From Pyrodictium delaneyi (GTDB lineage: Archaea > Thermoproteota > Thermoprotei_A > Sulfolobales > Pyrodictiaceae), in NCBI GenBank assembly GCA_015661645.1, contig DQVR01000062.1, forward strand, positions 1 through 13,655: a stretch of 13,655 nucleotides of DNA, given 5' to 3'. The position numbers were made by a program, and so were the translations under genes. Below the pieces are notes generated by a model. The model made no database searches, had not been told where the DNA came from, and was given only the letters and a program-made list of their open reading frames with translations. Below are positions 1-5,784 of the stretch, one piece after another (position 1 is the first letter of the stretch; each line of letters opens with the position of its first letter).

Positions 1-160
1 ACCCCTCCCCGAAAAGAGGCGGCCGCCAGCGGGGGTCCTCCCCGCTGGCCCGGGCTCCCGTAGAAGACGGGGTTGATGGGGCGGGGGTGTAAGCCTCGAG
101 GGCCGTAAGGCCCGAGGGGTTGAGCCCGCCGCTCCCAATCGCCCGGACGCCGTGGGCTTC
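1..160 (+). rRNA. 23S ribosomal RNA, 3' end (partial)
   Basis: This is the 3' terminal part of the large-subunit rRNA; the rest lies before the window. The stretch at about 70-140 lines up with the end of bacterial 23S rRNA: GTAGAAGACGGGGTTGATGG and GGTGTGTAAGC-like blocks (here GGGGGTGTAAGCC), a GC-rich hairpin capped by CCGTAA, then GGTTGAGCCCGCCGCTCCCAAT, the counterpart of the GUUGAGCUAACCGGUACUAAU segment of the final helix. By that alignment the mature end should fall about 20 nt after the AAT at 137-139, so 160 is an estimate. The very high G+C is typical of hyperthermophile rRNA. No 5S rRNA or tRNA follows, as expected in crenarchaea, where 5S is usually unlinked. Confidence 0.9.
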
Positions 161-169
161 TCGCCCGGG

Positions 170-206
170 GGCGGGCCACGCCGGGTATAGGGCTGCGTGG
201 CCCGCC
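170..206 (+). terminator. Perfect 12-bp hairpin just downstream of 23S rRNA
   Basis: GGCGGGCCACGC at 170-181 is perfectly complementary to GCGTGGCCCGCC at 195-206, with a 13-nt loop containing GGGTATAGGG. It lies about 10 nt after the predicted end of 23S rRNA. It could be a processing or protective structure of the pre-rRNA, or part of the transcription end. No U-run follows directly, but T-rich pyrimidine tracts occur at about 316-325 and 349-360. A weaker inverted repeat, CCAGGG/CCCTGG (214-219, 235-240), follows. The structure is seen directly; its role is inferred. Confidence 0.6.
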
Positions 207-427
207 AAGGGGTCCAGGGCCCGGGGCCTAGGGTCCCTGGGTCCTGGCTGCGGGGTCTGGGCCCCCGCTTCTGCTGCGTGATGTGTTCCGCTTGTGCCCG
301 GCTTCTGCTGGCCCTGTTTCTCGTCTAAGTTGTCGTGTCCTGTTACGTGTTTCTGTTTCTGGGGCTTGTGCCTTTGGCATCGGCTTATTGGCTTCTATTC
401 CTGGTTCTTGGTGCGGGGTCTCGGAGG
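207..427. other. Post-rRNA spacer, no convincing gene
   Basis: This spacer runs between the rRNA hairpin and the first protein gene. It is G/T-rich on the plus strand and contains a small inverted repeat (214-240), two copies of GCTTCTGCTG (267-276 and 301-310, 34 nt apart), and T-rich pyrimidine stretches that may act as rRNA-operon termination signals. Open frames crossing it have hydrophobic, low-complexity translations and no recognisable domain. The in-frame extension upstream of the MazG-like gene (335-427) would encode a hydrophobic stretch foreign to that family, so I do not treat it as coding. Confidence 0.45.
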
Positions 428-742
428 TTGGTCTGCTGGAAGCTTGTGCGTGACGGGATTGGCAGAGAGCTGGAGGGCCAGAAGGGTGTTGTCGTCTATA
501 GGGTTTCTGGCTCGGAGCTAGAGGCGCTTTTGAGGGCTAAGATTGTGGAGGAGGCTATGGAGCTGGCTGAGTCGGGTTCTATTGAGGAGGCTGCTGACTT
601 GTTTGAGGCTTTGCGTGAGTGGCTCCGGCTTCGGGGGCTGGGTCTGGGGGACTTGGCCCGGACTGCTGATGAGAAGAGGCGGCGTCGTGGTGGGTTCTCG
701 GGGGGCTATGTGGCTGTGTGGGCTGACCGGGAGGTGTGCTAG
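428..742 (+). CDS. MazG/HisE-like all-alpha NTP pyrophosphohydrolase
   Basis: A small all-alpha protein of the MazG-like superfamily, probably a house-cleaning nucleotide pyrophosphohydrolase that splits non-canonical NTPs (or a phosphoribosyl-ATP-like substrate) to NMP and pyrophosphate. Visible features are the N-terminal K-L-V-R-D-G-I signature (residues 5-11), the acidic helix E41-E42-A-M-E45, and the second acidic helix A-D57-L-F-E60. These give the EExxE and DxxE metal-binding pattern, followed by a basic tail with GGF. Family members begin a few residues before KLVRD, so I chose TTG at 428 (104 aa). A GGAGG sits almost against this codon, so the mRNA may be leaderless or the start may differ. 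A GTG at 335 would add a hydrophobic 31-residue leader and looks wrong. It sits alone between the rRNA and a convergent gene. Confidence 0.72.
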   Translation: MVCWKLVRDGIGRELEGQKGVVVYRVSGSELEALLRAKIVEEAMELAESGSIEEAADLFEALREWLRLRGLGLGDLARTADEKRRRRGGFSGGYVAVWADREVC

Positions 743-978
743 CTAGGTGTCTCTGCGTGGTGTATGGTTATGCTGTGTGTGGTGTTGGAGGTAGCGAGCC
801 CTGGTTTGCTGGCCCAGTACAGTGGCTGTGTGCAGCTTTGGCGGCTCTGTGGGGTCTTCTAGGCTGGCAGTATGGTTATTGGCAGCCCTATGCCTTGTTT
901 ATTGGGGTACCGGGCGTAGTGGGTTATGTAGGTGGGTATAGTGTGGAGCACTACGGTGCTGCTGGTTATGATGGCTAG
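736..978 (+). CDS. Doubtful small hydrophobic W/Y/G-rich protein
   Basis: An open frame of 80 codons starting at a GTG that overlaps the last codons of the MazG-like gene, with GGGAGG immediately before it (spacing too short for a good ribosome site). The product would be rich in Trp, Tyr and Gly with four Cys near the N-terminus, and contains two possible membrane segments at about residues 29-50 and 55-72. Codons often begin with G, which is mildly coding-like, but I recognise no family and the whole stretch is G/T-biased, so a chance open frame is quite possible. Nothing on the minus strand of 743-1057 looks coding, and no tRNA is visible there. Confidence 0.25.
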   Translation: MLARCLCVVYGYAVCGVGGSEPWFAGPVQWLCAALAALWGLLGWQYGYWQPYALFIGVPGVVGYVGGYSVEHYGAAGYDG

Positions 979-1057
979 TGGAGGAGTGTTGTGGGCCCCT
1001 ATTGTGGAGCGGTGGAGGCTTCAACGCCCCTGTGCCTCTTGTGGGCTTGCGCTATCT

Positions 1058-1456
1058 CTAGGGCCATTCTTCCCGGGCTATTAGGTGGCGTAGCACTCGG
1101 CGTATGCTTACTACGCCTAGTAGCCTGCCGTTGTCGTCTACGACGGGTATGTGGCGTATGTTGTGCTCTACCATCTTGTAGGCTAGAAGTGGCAGGGGGT
1201 CGTCTGGATGCGCGGTCACGGGGTTCGGGGTCATCGCATCTCTTAGCGGCTTGTCCAGGTCTTCGCCCCTGGCTACTAGGCGTGTAAGGTCACGCTCAGT
1301 GAATATGCCTACTAGCCGGCCGCTGGCGTCCACCACTGGTATGCTGCCAATATTGTGCTGGGCCATGAGCTCCGCGGCCTTCCTAACACTTGTCTCGGGG
1401 CCGGCGTATACAAGGCGTGTGTCACGTATGAGGTCTCGTGCGCGGGTCGGGGCCAC
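1058..1456 (-). CDS. Two-CBS-domain protein
   Basis: A 132-residue stand-alone CBS pair (Bateman module). Domain 1 (about residues 8-62) runs from ARDLIRDTRLVYAGPETSV through NIGSIPVVDASGRLVGIFTERDL. Domain 2 (about 70-127) contains DAMTPNPVTAHPDDPL and NIRHIPVVDDNGRLLGVVS. Both carry the IPVVD...GRL.G core and an Asp/Arg-containing end typical of adenine-nucleotide sensors. The ligand cannot be told from sequence. The GTG start at 1456 is preceded by GGAGG (1466-1470 on the plus strand) with 9-nt spacing. The gene is divergent from the AOR-family operon, separated by about 70 bp, and may share its symmetric TATA element. No fused effector domain is present, so it probably acts through a partner. 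Confidence 0.9.
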   Translation of the reverse strand: MAPTRARDLIRDTRLVYAGPETSVRKAAELMAQHNIGSIPVVDASGRLVGIFTERDLTRLVARGEDLDKPLRDAMTPNPVTAHPDDPLPLLAYKMVEHNIRHIPVVDDNGRLLGVVSIRRVLRHLIAREEWP

Positions 1457-1489
1457 GTCTCCCGTCCTCCGGTAGATATTACGCGGCGG

Positions 1490-1504
1490 GCCGCTATACT
1501 ATCT
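1490..1504. promoter_or_regulatory. Shared or symmetric TATA box between CBS and AOR genes
   Basis: TATACTAT at 1495-1502 reads ATAGTATA on the other strand. On the plus strand its centre is 27 nt before the GTG at 1526, the right distance for a leaderless AOR transcript. On the minus strand, initiation 25-28 nt away would fall near 1471, giving a leader of about 15 nt that keeps the GGAGG of the CBS gene. A second A/T-rich element, TAGATATTA (1473-1481), is an alternative for the CBS gene. The spacing is seen; use in both directions is inferred. Confidence 0.5.
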
Positions 1505-1525
1505 CCGCGGGCGCTCAGGGCCTTG

Positions 1526-3496
1526 GTGGTACTCCGCTTCCTGCATGTAGATGTGGCTTCTGGCGAGGCTAGGGTCGTCGAGGCCGATATGCCTAGTGTC
1601 CTAGGCCCAGTGGACTATGGTGTCAGAGTGCACCTAGAGGCAAGGAGCTATGGCTCTCCCGTGTTCTCGGCCCGTAGCCCGGTCGTGGCGGGATGTGGAC
1701 CCTTCGCGGGCGGCCGGGTATTCGGGGCCCACAGGATGGCGCTAGTGTTCCGTAGCCCGGTCACCCGGGGCCTGCACGTGAGCACAGTTGGTGGGGTGTG
1801 CTACCGCTTCGTGTCGGCCGGCGTCCACGGCGTCGTGGTTGAGGGGTGGCGTGAGGAGCCTGTAGCCCTGGTGCTCAGGGGCTCTGCGGATGGGTCTATA
1901 GAGGCCAGGGTAGAGGAGATCGGGTGGGACCAGCTCTGGGAGGTATGGAGGGGCTACCAGGGGCTCCGGGGGACCCGAGCGCTAGCAGCTTACGTCCTGG
2001 AGCGGTACGGCCGAGGGCTACCCCGGGCCGGGGCCCTAGTGGTGGGGCCGGCGGCGGCCCGGACGATAATGGCTGGCGTGTTCAGCTTCAACGTGGAGCA
2101 AGGCCGGCCTGGGGGCGTGGTCGATTCTGCTAGCCGGGGCGGTGCGGGGAGCGTACTGCTCCAGGGCCACGGCGTAGCGGCAGTGGTCTACGGCGGCGAG
2201 TACGACCCCTCGCGCGATAACCCGCGGCTGCGCGACGCCCGGCTCCTGGACGAGGTGGGCAGCCGTGTGCTCGGTAAGAGCTATGCGGAGGCGGTGGAGC
2301 AGGCTACGGTGAAGTACCGGTACGACCCCCGGCTCGGCACTGGCGGGACCTTTGGCGTGAACTATCTACACTATCGCGACCTGCTCCCCTTCTTCGGCTT
2401 TAACACCGTGTACCTCTCGAAGGCGGCGCGTAGCGGCCTAGTAGACAGGATCCTCGAGGAGCTCTGGAAGCCGGTCCAGCGCGAGGTCTTCGAAAAGCCT
2501 GGGCCCCGGCCTTGGAGGACTTGTGGTGAGCCGTGCCCAGCTGTGTGTAAGAAGCTGTGGAGAGGGGTGAAGATAGACTATGAGCCCTCTAACGCTCTCG
2601 GCCCATTCTCGGGCGTGCTCCGAGCTGAGGACATGGCGGGCCTAGTGGAGCTTGCGGACGAGCTGGGGATAGACGCTATCGAGGCCGGCCACATAGTGGC
2701 ATGGCTCTTCGACCTGCTCCAGCGGGGTATGCTGAGCCCTGGGGAGCTCGGGCTCGGCGAGCGCCCGGTATTCGATCCAGCCGTCTACCAGGTTGGGCGC
2801 GATAGCCGGGCTAACGCCGAGGCGGCGCGCGCTATACTCGAGGGCCTAGTAGAGCACCGTGGATGGATACTCACCCTTGTCGCCAGACGAGGGCTGAGAG
2901 CGGCTGCGCACGCTTTGAACCTGCGGTACAGCGGCAGGGTCTACATGTACCGGACTGGGTACCAGGATGTGGCCGTCTACTCGGCCTACGGCGAACGGGG
3001 CTATATGACACCGAACCTCTACTGGAGTCCGGGCCTCGTGGCCCCAGTCCCCGTGCCGGGCAGATACTGGACCGTATACAGCCCGAGCTTCGCCCCGCCA
3101 GAGGAGCTAGCAGAGGCCGTCCTCAACAGGATGATAGCAGAGTACCTCGTCGACAATGCGGGCCTATGCCGGTTCCATAGACGCTGGGCCGAGCCGCTGC
3201 TCCAGCACCTATACCGCGAGCTACTAGGCCTCGACGTAGACCTCCAGAACCACGCCCTCGGGGTGCTCAGAGCGATAGCCCAGTACCAGCTCCAGGCAGG
3301 CGCAGAGCCCAGGCCCTGGGAGAGCAGGAAGACGATAGATATGGTAGCGGGTATAGCCGTGGAGCTTGGCGACCGCGACTGGGGCCCCAGGATGGCCAGC
3401 GACCCCCTAGCCGCTAGAGAATGGTGGGAACGCTTCCGCAAGAAACTCTGGAGCCTACTAGGCCTCGGCGGCAACCGGCAAGGAGGCAGTATGTAG
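1526..3496 (+). CDS. Tungsten aldehyde:ferredoxin oxidoreductase family enzyme
   Basis: A 656-residue member of the AOR family, which oxidises aldehydes (or related substrates) to acids using a tungsten bis-pterin centre and passes electrons through one [4Fe-4S] cluster to ferredoxin in the cytoplasm. The N-terminal LRFLHVDVASGEARVVEA matches the family's first beta strands; domain 1 continues with SPVVAGCGPFAGG and SPVTRGLHVSTVGG. Cluster cysteines are visible as C333-x3-C337-x3-C341 and a distal C548 in DNAGLCRFH. Best-known members have C-x2-C-x3-C, so the extra residue is notable. Substrate cannot be assigned. GTG 1526 (or TTG 1523) is chosen because the family fold begins here and a TATA box lies 27 nt upstream; the longer frame from 1355 would overlap the CBS gene. 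The TSUP and ligase-like genes follow in probable operon. Confidence 0.88.
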   Translation: MVLRFLHVDVASGEARVVEADMPSVLGPVDYGVRVHLEARSYGSPVFSARSPVVAGCGPFAGGRVFGAHRMALVFRSPVTRGLHVSTVGGVCYRFVSAGVHGVVVEGWREEPVALVLRGSADGSIEARVEEIGWDQLWEVWRGYQGLRGTRALAAYVLERYGRGLPRAGALVVGPAAARTIMAGVFSFNVEQGRPGGVVDSASRGGAGSVLLQGHGVAAVVYGGEYDPSRDNPRLRDARLLDEVGSRVLGKSYAEAVEQATVKYRYDPRLGTGGTFGVNYLHYRDLLPFFGFNTVYLSKAARSGLVDRILEELWKPVQREVFEKPGPRPWRTCGEPCPAVCKKLWRGVKIDYEPSNALGPFSGVLRAEDMAGLVELADELGIDAIEAGHIVAWLFDLLQRGMLSPGELGLGERPVFDPAVYQVGRDSRANAEAARAILEGLVEHRGWILTLVARRGLRAAAHALNLRYSGRVYMYRTGYQDVAVYSAYGERGYMTPNLYWSPGLVAPVPVPGRYWTVYSPSFAPPEELAEAVLNRMIAEYLVDNAGLCRFHRRWAEPLLQHLYRELLGLDVDLQNHALGVLRAIAQYQLQAGAEPRPWESRKTIDMVAGIAVELGDRDWGPRMASDPLAAREWWERFRKKLWSLLGLGGNRQGGSM

Positions 3497-4264
3497 TTGA
3501 ACTTACTAGAGCTGCTAGCGATAGGCTTCGTGGCCGGGTTCCTCGGGACCCTGCTGGGGATCGGCGGCGGCACTGTTATGGTGCCGCTACTGGTCCTCGC
3601 GGGGGTAGACATCAAGAAGGCTGTACCGGCTAGCCTGGTCGCGATACTGGGTACGAGCCTGGGCGGGCTCCGCCGGCTGTATCAGCGCGGCCTAGTAGAT
3701 CCCCGGATGGCTGTGTTCCTCGAGACAGCTTCGATACTCGGCGCAGTTATCGGCGTGGAGGTCCTGGGTAGGCTTGAAAGCCGAGTGCTCACGCTCCTTC
3801 TCGGCCTCGTTCTGGTAGCGTCCGCGGCCAGTTTCACCGCCTTAGAGAAGATAAGGCTGGGGAGCGGCTGGGGAAGCTCGGCGGAGATTCCATTCTGGAG
3901 GCTTGGCCTGGGCTGGCTCGTATCACTAGCAGCCGGCCTCGTATCCGCCGTGTTCGGAATCGGTGGCGGTGTGTTGAAGGTACCACTACTGGTTCTAGTC
4001 CTGGGGTTTGACGTCCACGCGGCGGTGGCCACGAGCAAGCTAATGGTAGGCGTAACAGCGCTCACCGGTGTCGTGGGCCACGCGCTGGCGGGCCGTGTAG
4101 ACCCCGTGCTGTCGCTGCTCCTACTCGCCGGCACGTACGTTGGCGCAACGCTGTCGGCGAGGGTGCTGCTCCGGCTAAAAGCGGGGACGCTACGGCTTAT
4201 AGCGGGTCTCTACTATCTGCTAACGGGCTTATACATGGTGGCTAGAAGCCTGGGTGCCGGGTAG
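3497..4264 (+). CDS. TSUP family (TauE/SafE-like) membrane transporter
   Basis: A 255-residue polytopic membrane protein of the TSUP family, which contains sulfite, sulfoacetate, taurine and other organic-anion transporters. The internal two-fold repeat is clear: GFVAGFLGTLLGIGGGTVMV with PLLVLAGVDIKKAVPASL near the N-terminus, and GLVSAVFGIGGGVLKVPLLV with FDVHAAVATSKLMV in the second half. About eight transmembrane segments fit. The start is TTG at 3497, immediately after and in the same frame as the AOR stop TAG (3494-3496). The AGGAGG at 3481-3486 lies 10 nt upstream inside the AOR gene. Coupling to an AOR suggests export or import of the acid product or substrate, or of a sulfur oxyanion, but that is inference. 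The substrate is unknown. Confidence 0.88.
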   Translation: MNLLELLAIGFVAGFLGTLLGIGGGTVMVPLLVLAGVDIKKAVPASLVAILGTSLGGLRRLYQRGLVDPRMAVFLETASILGAVIGVEVLGRLESRVLTLLLGLVLVASAASFTALEKIRLGSGWGSSAEIPFWRLGLGWLVSLAAGLVSAVFGIGGGVLKVPLLVLVLGFDVHAAVATSKLMVGVTALTGVVGHALAGRVDPVLSLLLLAGTYVGATLSARVLLRLKAGTLRLIAGLYYLLTGLYMVARSLGAG

Positions 4265-4291
4265 CCGGTTGGCAGGGAGTGCTGGGAGAGT

Positions 4292-5017
4292 ATGGCCCTG
4301 CTACACCCTGTAATCAGGGTTATGGACTACAAGCGCCTAGTGAATAGGGGTAGGCTACGTGTACGGGGGCTTATAGTGCTCGAGGAGAAGCTAGACGGCT
4401 ACCTCCTGGTGGCGTATGGCGGCAGGGTCTACACGGGCTCTGGGCGCAGAGCGCCACAGTGGCTCATCAACGCCCTCGCCCAGGCTGGCGTGGGCCTGGA
4501 CGCTGCTCCCCCAGCACACTTACTCTATATAGAGGTCTACGGCAGGTGTCTCTCCCCTGGAGGGTTCCACCGGGGCGACCAGCGCTGCTACAACGCGGCA
4601 CTGGTGGACGTGGCCAGGCTGCCGGCATATGCTGGTATACGCGATGCCCCGCTCCTTGCGCGCACCCTAAGCATCAGAGAGAGAATGGATATAGCCGAGA
4701 GGACCGGGCTGGTACACCCCCGCTACATCGTTCTAGACGCCGAGAAAAGCCCGTCGCCTGGGAAGCTGCTAGAGTGGCTCGAGTGCTTCAGAGGCCGCGA
4801 GGGCTACGTCATGAAGCTCTATAGTGAGTATGGACACCGGCTACCGCCGGACTACGGGGCTAAGCTGCGGGGGCTCCTCGAGGTAAAAGTGAAGCACAGC
4901 TATCGTGGAATCCGAGGACTAGGAGCCAGGGGGCGGCTACATAGCCTCATGGCCGTGGATGACACTAGTGTAGACCCCTGGAGGCGGCGCTCCATGCAGC
5001 AGTGCTTTAGCCGCTAG
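4292..5017 (+). CDS. Compact RNA/DNA-ligase-like nucleotidyltransferase
   Basis: A 241-residue protein with the motif order of covalent nucleotidyltransferases (ATP-dependent RNA/DNA ligases, capping enzymes). Motif I is E-E-K33-L-D-G; motif III is Y-I-E81-V-Y-G; a IIIa-like strand ALVDVARL is at 103-110; motif IV is E170-G-Y-V-M-K175; motif V is E-V-K199-V-K201. Lys33 should carry the AMP adduct. The EEKLDGY block resembles archaeal Rnl3-type RNA ligases, but those have a C-terminal dimerisation domain, and here only about 40 residues follow motif V. ATG 4292 has GGGAG upstream, 27 nt after the TSUP gene, so it is likely co-transcribed. Its substrate (RNA end, DNA nick, or something else) cannot be told; it could also be a stand-alone adenylyltransferase. 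Confidence 0.75.
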   Translation: MALLHPVIRVMDYKRLVNRGRLRVRGLIVLEEKLDGYLLVAYGGRVYTGSGRRAPQWLINALAQAGVGLDAAPPAHLLYIEVYGRCLSPGGFHRGDQRCYNAALVDVARLPAYAGIRDAPLLARTLSIRERMDIAERTGLVHPRYIVLDAEKSPSPGKLLEWLECFRGREGYVMKLYSEYGHRLPPDYGAKLRGLLEVKVKHSYRGIRGLGARGRLHSLMAVDDTSVDPWRRRSMQQCFSR

Positions 5018-5050
5018 AACTGGCTGCCTTGGTAGTTCTCTATAGTTCCT

Positions 5051-5400
5051 CTAGCTTCCTTGAGTATTCCCCACGGTTATGTCCCTCTCAGTCTTTTCAG
5101 CTTCTTCTGCTAGTTCTCCTTTGGCGACAACTTGTTTAGCCATAGGGAATAGTATGTTGCTTTCCTTGCTTATGTGCTGGGCTGCAACTCCCTATACGGA
5201 TCAGCATACCTCCTCGGATACTCTATGTCTTACATGGAAGAAGACTAGCTCTTCCTTACTATGAAGGGACTTGTAGATTCAACGGCTTCATTAATAAGTC
5301 AAGCGCCTCGAGTATATGGTTGTGGTCCTCGACTAGCCTTATCTATAATATGTCCGAAGCTATGCATCAGGGCTCCTAGAGGCCTAAGTGCCCATGCCCC
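5051..5400 (-). pseudogene. Decayed hemerythrin-like (HHE) protein gene
   Basis: Reading the minus strand recovers pieces of a hemerythrin HHE cation-binding domain in the right order. At about 5336-5283 is LVEDHNHILEALDLLMK (helix A with the EDH.H pattern). At 5263-5222 is HSKEELVFFHVRHR (H-x3-E), and in the same frame at 5176-5051 is HISKESNILFPMAKQVV followed by KGELAEEAEKTERDI (H-x3-E and the typical ILFPMA). Between the last two blocks the frame is broken by TGA (about 5203) and TAG (about 5194), and helix A is in a different frame. A further piece, RPLGALMHSFGHIIDK, lies in yet another frame upstream, so the 5' boundary is uncertain. Intact relatives bind a di-iron centre for O2 or NO sensing or handling. 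The segment between the HxxxE motifs also looks shortened. Confidence 0.75.
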
Positions 5401-5536
5401 TCTCTGTTCCGGAGCAGCAAGTAAAGGATAAGCGATGTATAACTACTCTGATGCCGTCCTTCATGAGAACCACCTTACCTTACTGGTGCTAGAGGTTGTG
5501 TAGCGATGTTGCAAGAGGTTATGATGTGTTAGAAGA

Positions 5537-5658
5537 GGTGCCGCGGTACGCCGCGGGCTATATCCGGTGTTGGTGGGTGGCGCCGCGGCCGGGATTTGAA
5601 CCCGGGTCACGGGCTTGACAGGCCCGCATACTGGGCCAGGCTATACTACCGCGGCACC
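5537..5658. repeat. 12-bp inverted repeat bracketing tRNA-Asp
   Basis: GGTGCCGCGGTA (5537-5548) is the exact reverse complement of TACCGCGGCACC (5647-5658). The right copy is the tRNA 5' end plus three leader bases; the left copy lies about 30 nt beyond the tRNA 3' end. Read on the minus strand, the trailer therefore contains CCGCGGCACC, and nearby CCGCGGCGTA, both imitating the acceptor 3' strand CCGCGGCGCCA. Confidence 0.7.
5578..5655 (-). tRNA. tRNA-Asp (GTC), with encoded CCA
   Basis: On the minus strand the molecule starts GCCGCGG (acceptor, 5655-5649). It continues through the D arm (AGCCTGGCCCAGTATG region), anticodon stem-loop CGGGC-CTGTCAA-GCCCG with anticodon GTC, T arm CCGGG-TTCAAAT-CCCGG and acceptor strand CCGCGGC, then discriminator G and an encoded CCA (5580-5578). 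Anticodon GTC and G73 both fit aspartate. No intron is seen in the anticodon loop. A TATA-like GTATTTAA (minus strand, 5696-5689) about 35 nt upstream predicts a leader of roughly 10 nt. The gene is divergent from the aIF5A gene. Confidence 0.95.
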
Positions 5659-5686
5659 ATGTAAGAGGCACACCTATCCCCTACCG

Positions 5687-5698
5687 GGTTAAATACGT
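5687..5698 (-). promoter_or_regulatory. TATA box for tRNA-Asp
   Basis: CGTATTTAACCC on the minus strand is a good archaeal TATA element in otherwise G+C-rich DNA. Initiation 25-28 nt downstream would fall near 5665, about 10 nt before the tRNA 5' end. Inferred from spacing only. Confidence 0.55.
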
Positions 5699-5735
5699 TG
5701 CTCTCGTGGTTTTGGTGACTGAGGGCTAGGGCTAA

Positions 5736-5746
5736 GGCTAAAAGAT
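5736..5746 (+). promoter_or_regulatory. Probable TATA box for aIF5A gene
   Basis: GGCTAAAAGAT lies about 45 nt before the aIF5A ATG, predicting a start near 5768 and a leader of about 17 nt that includes GGGGGT (5771-5776) as a possible ribosome site. The match to TATA consensus is only moderate. Confidence 0.4.
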
Positions 5747-5784
5747 GTCCCCGGGGCCTGGCGCTGGCCTGGGGGTAGAGTAGT

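Noticed and set aside
294..521. Cysteine/tryptophan-rich open frame overlapping the MazG-like gene
   Set aside because: It lies in another frame over a recognisable MazG-like domain and has no domain of its own; the residue bias reflects G/T-rich DNA.
990..1055. Possible tRNA T-arm (GGCTTCAACGCC)
   Set aside because: No acceptor stem, anticodon arm or second half of a tRNA can be built around it.
1355..1525. Upstream extension of the AOR-family reading frame
   Set aside because: It runs antisense through the start of the CBS gene and across the TATA box; the family fold begins at about 1526, so the extra 57 codons are not part of the protein.
3019..3615. Minus-strand open frame of 198 codons
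   Set aside because: Antisense to the AOR C-terminus and TSUP start; Ser/Arg/Pro-rich translation typical of a shadow frame.
5190..5206. In-frame TGA and TAG in the hemerythrin remnant as recoded selenocysteine or pyrrolysine
   Set aside because: There is also a frameshift upstream and a shortened middle, no such recoding is expected in this lineage, and decay explains all changes.
5079..5264. Plus-strand open frame of 61 codons (Ser-rich)
   Set aside because: It is the antisense of the decayed hemerythrin gene; the minus strand carries the recognisable HxxxE and ILFPMA pieces.
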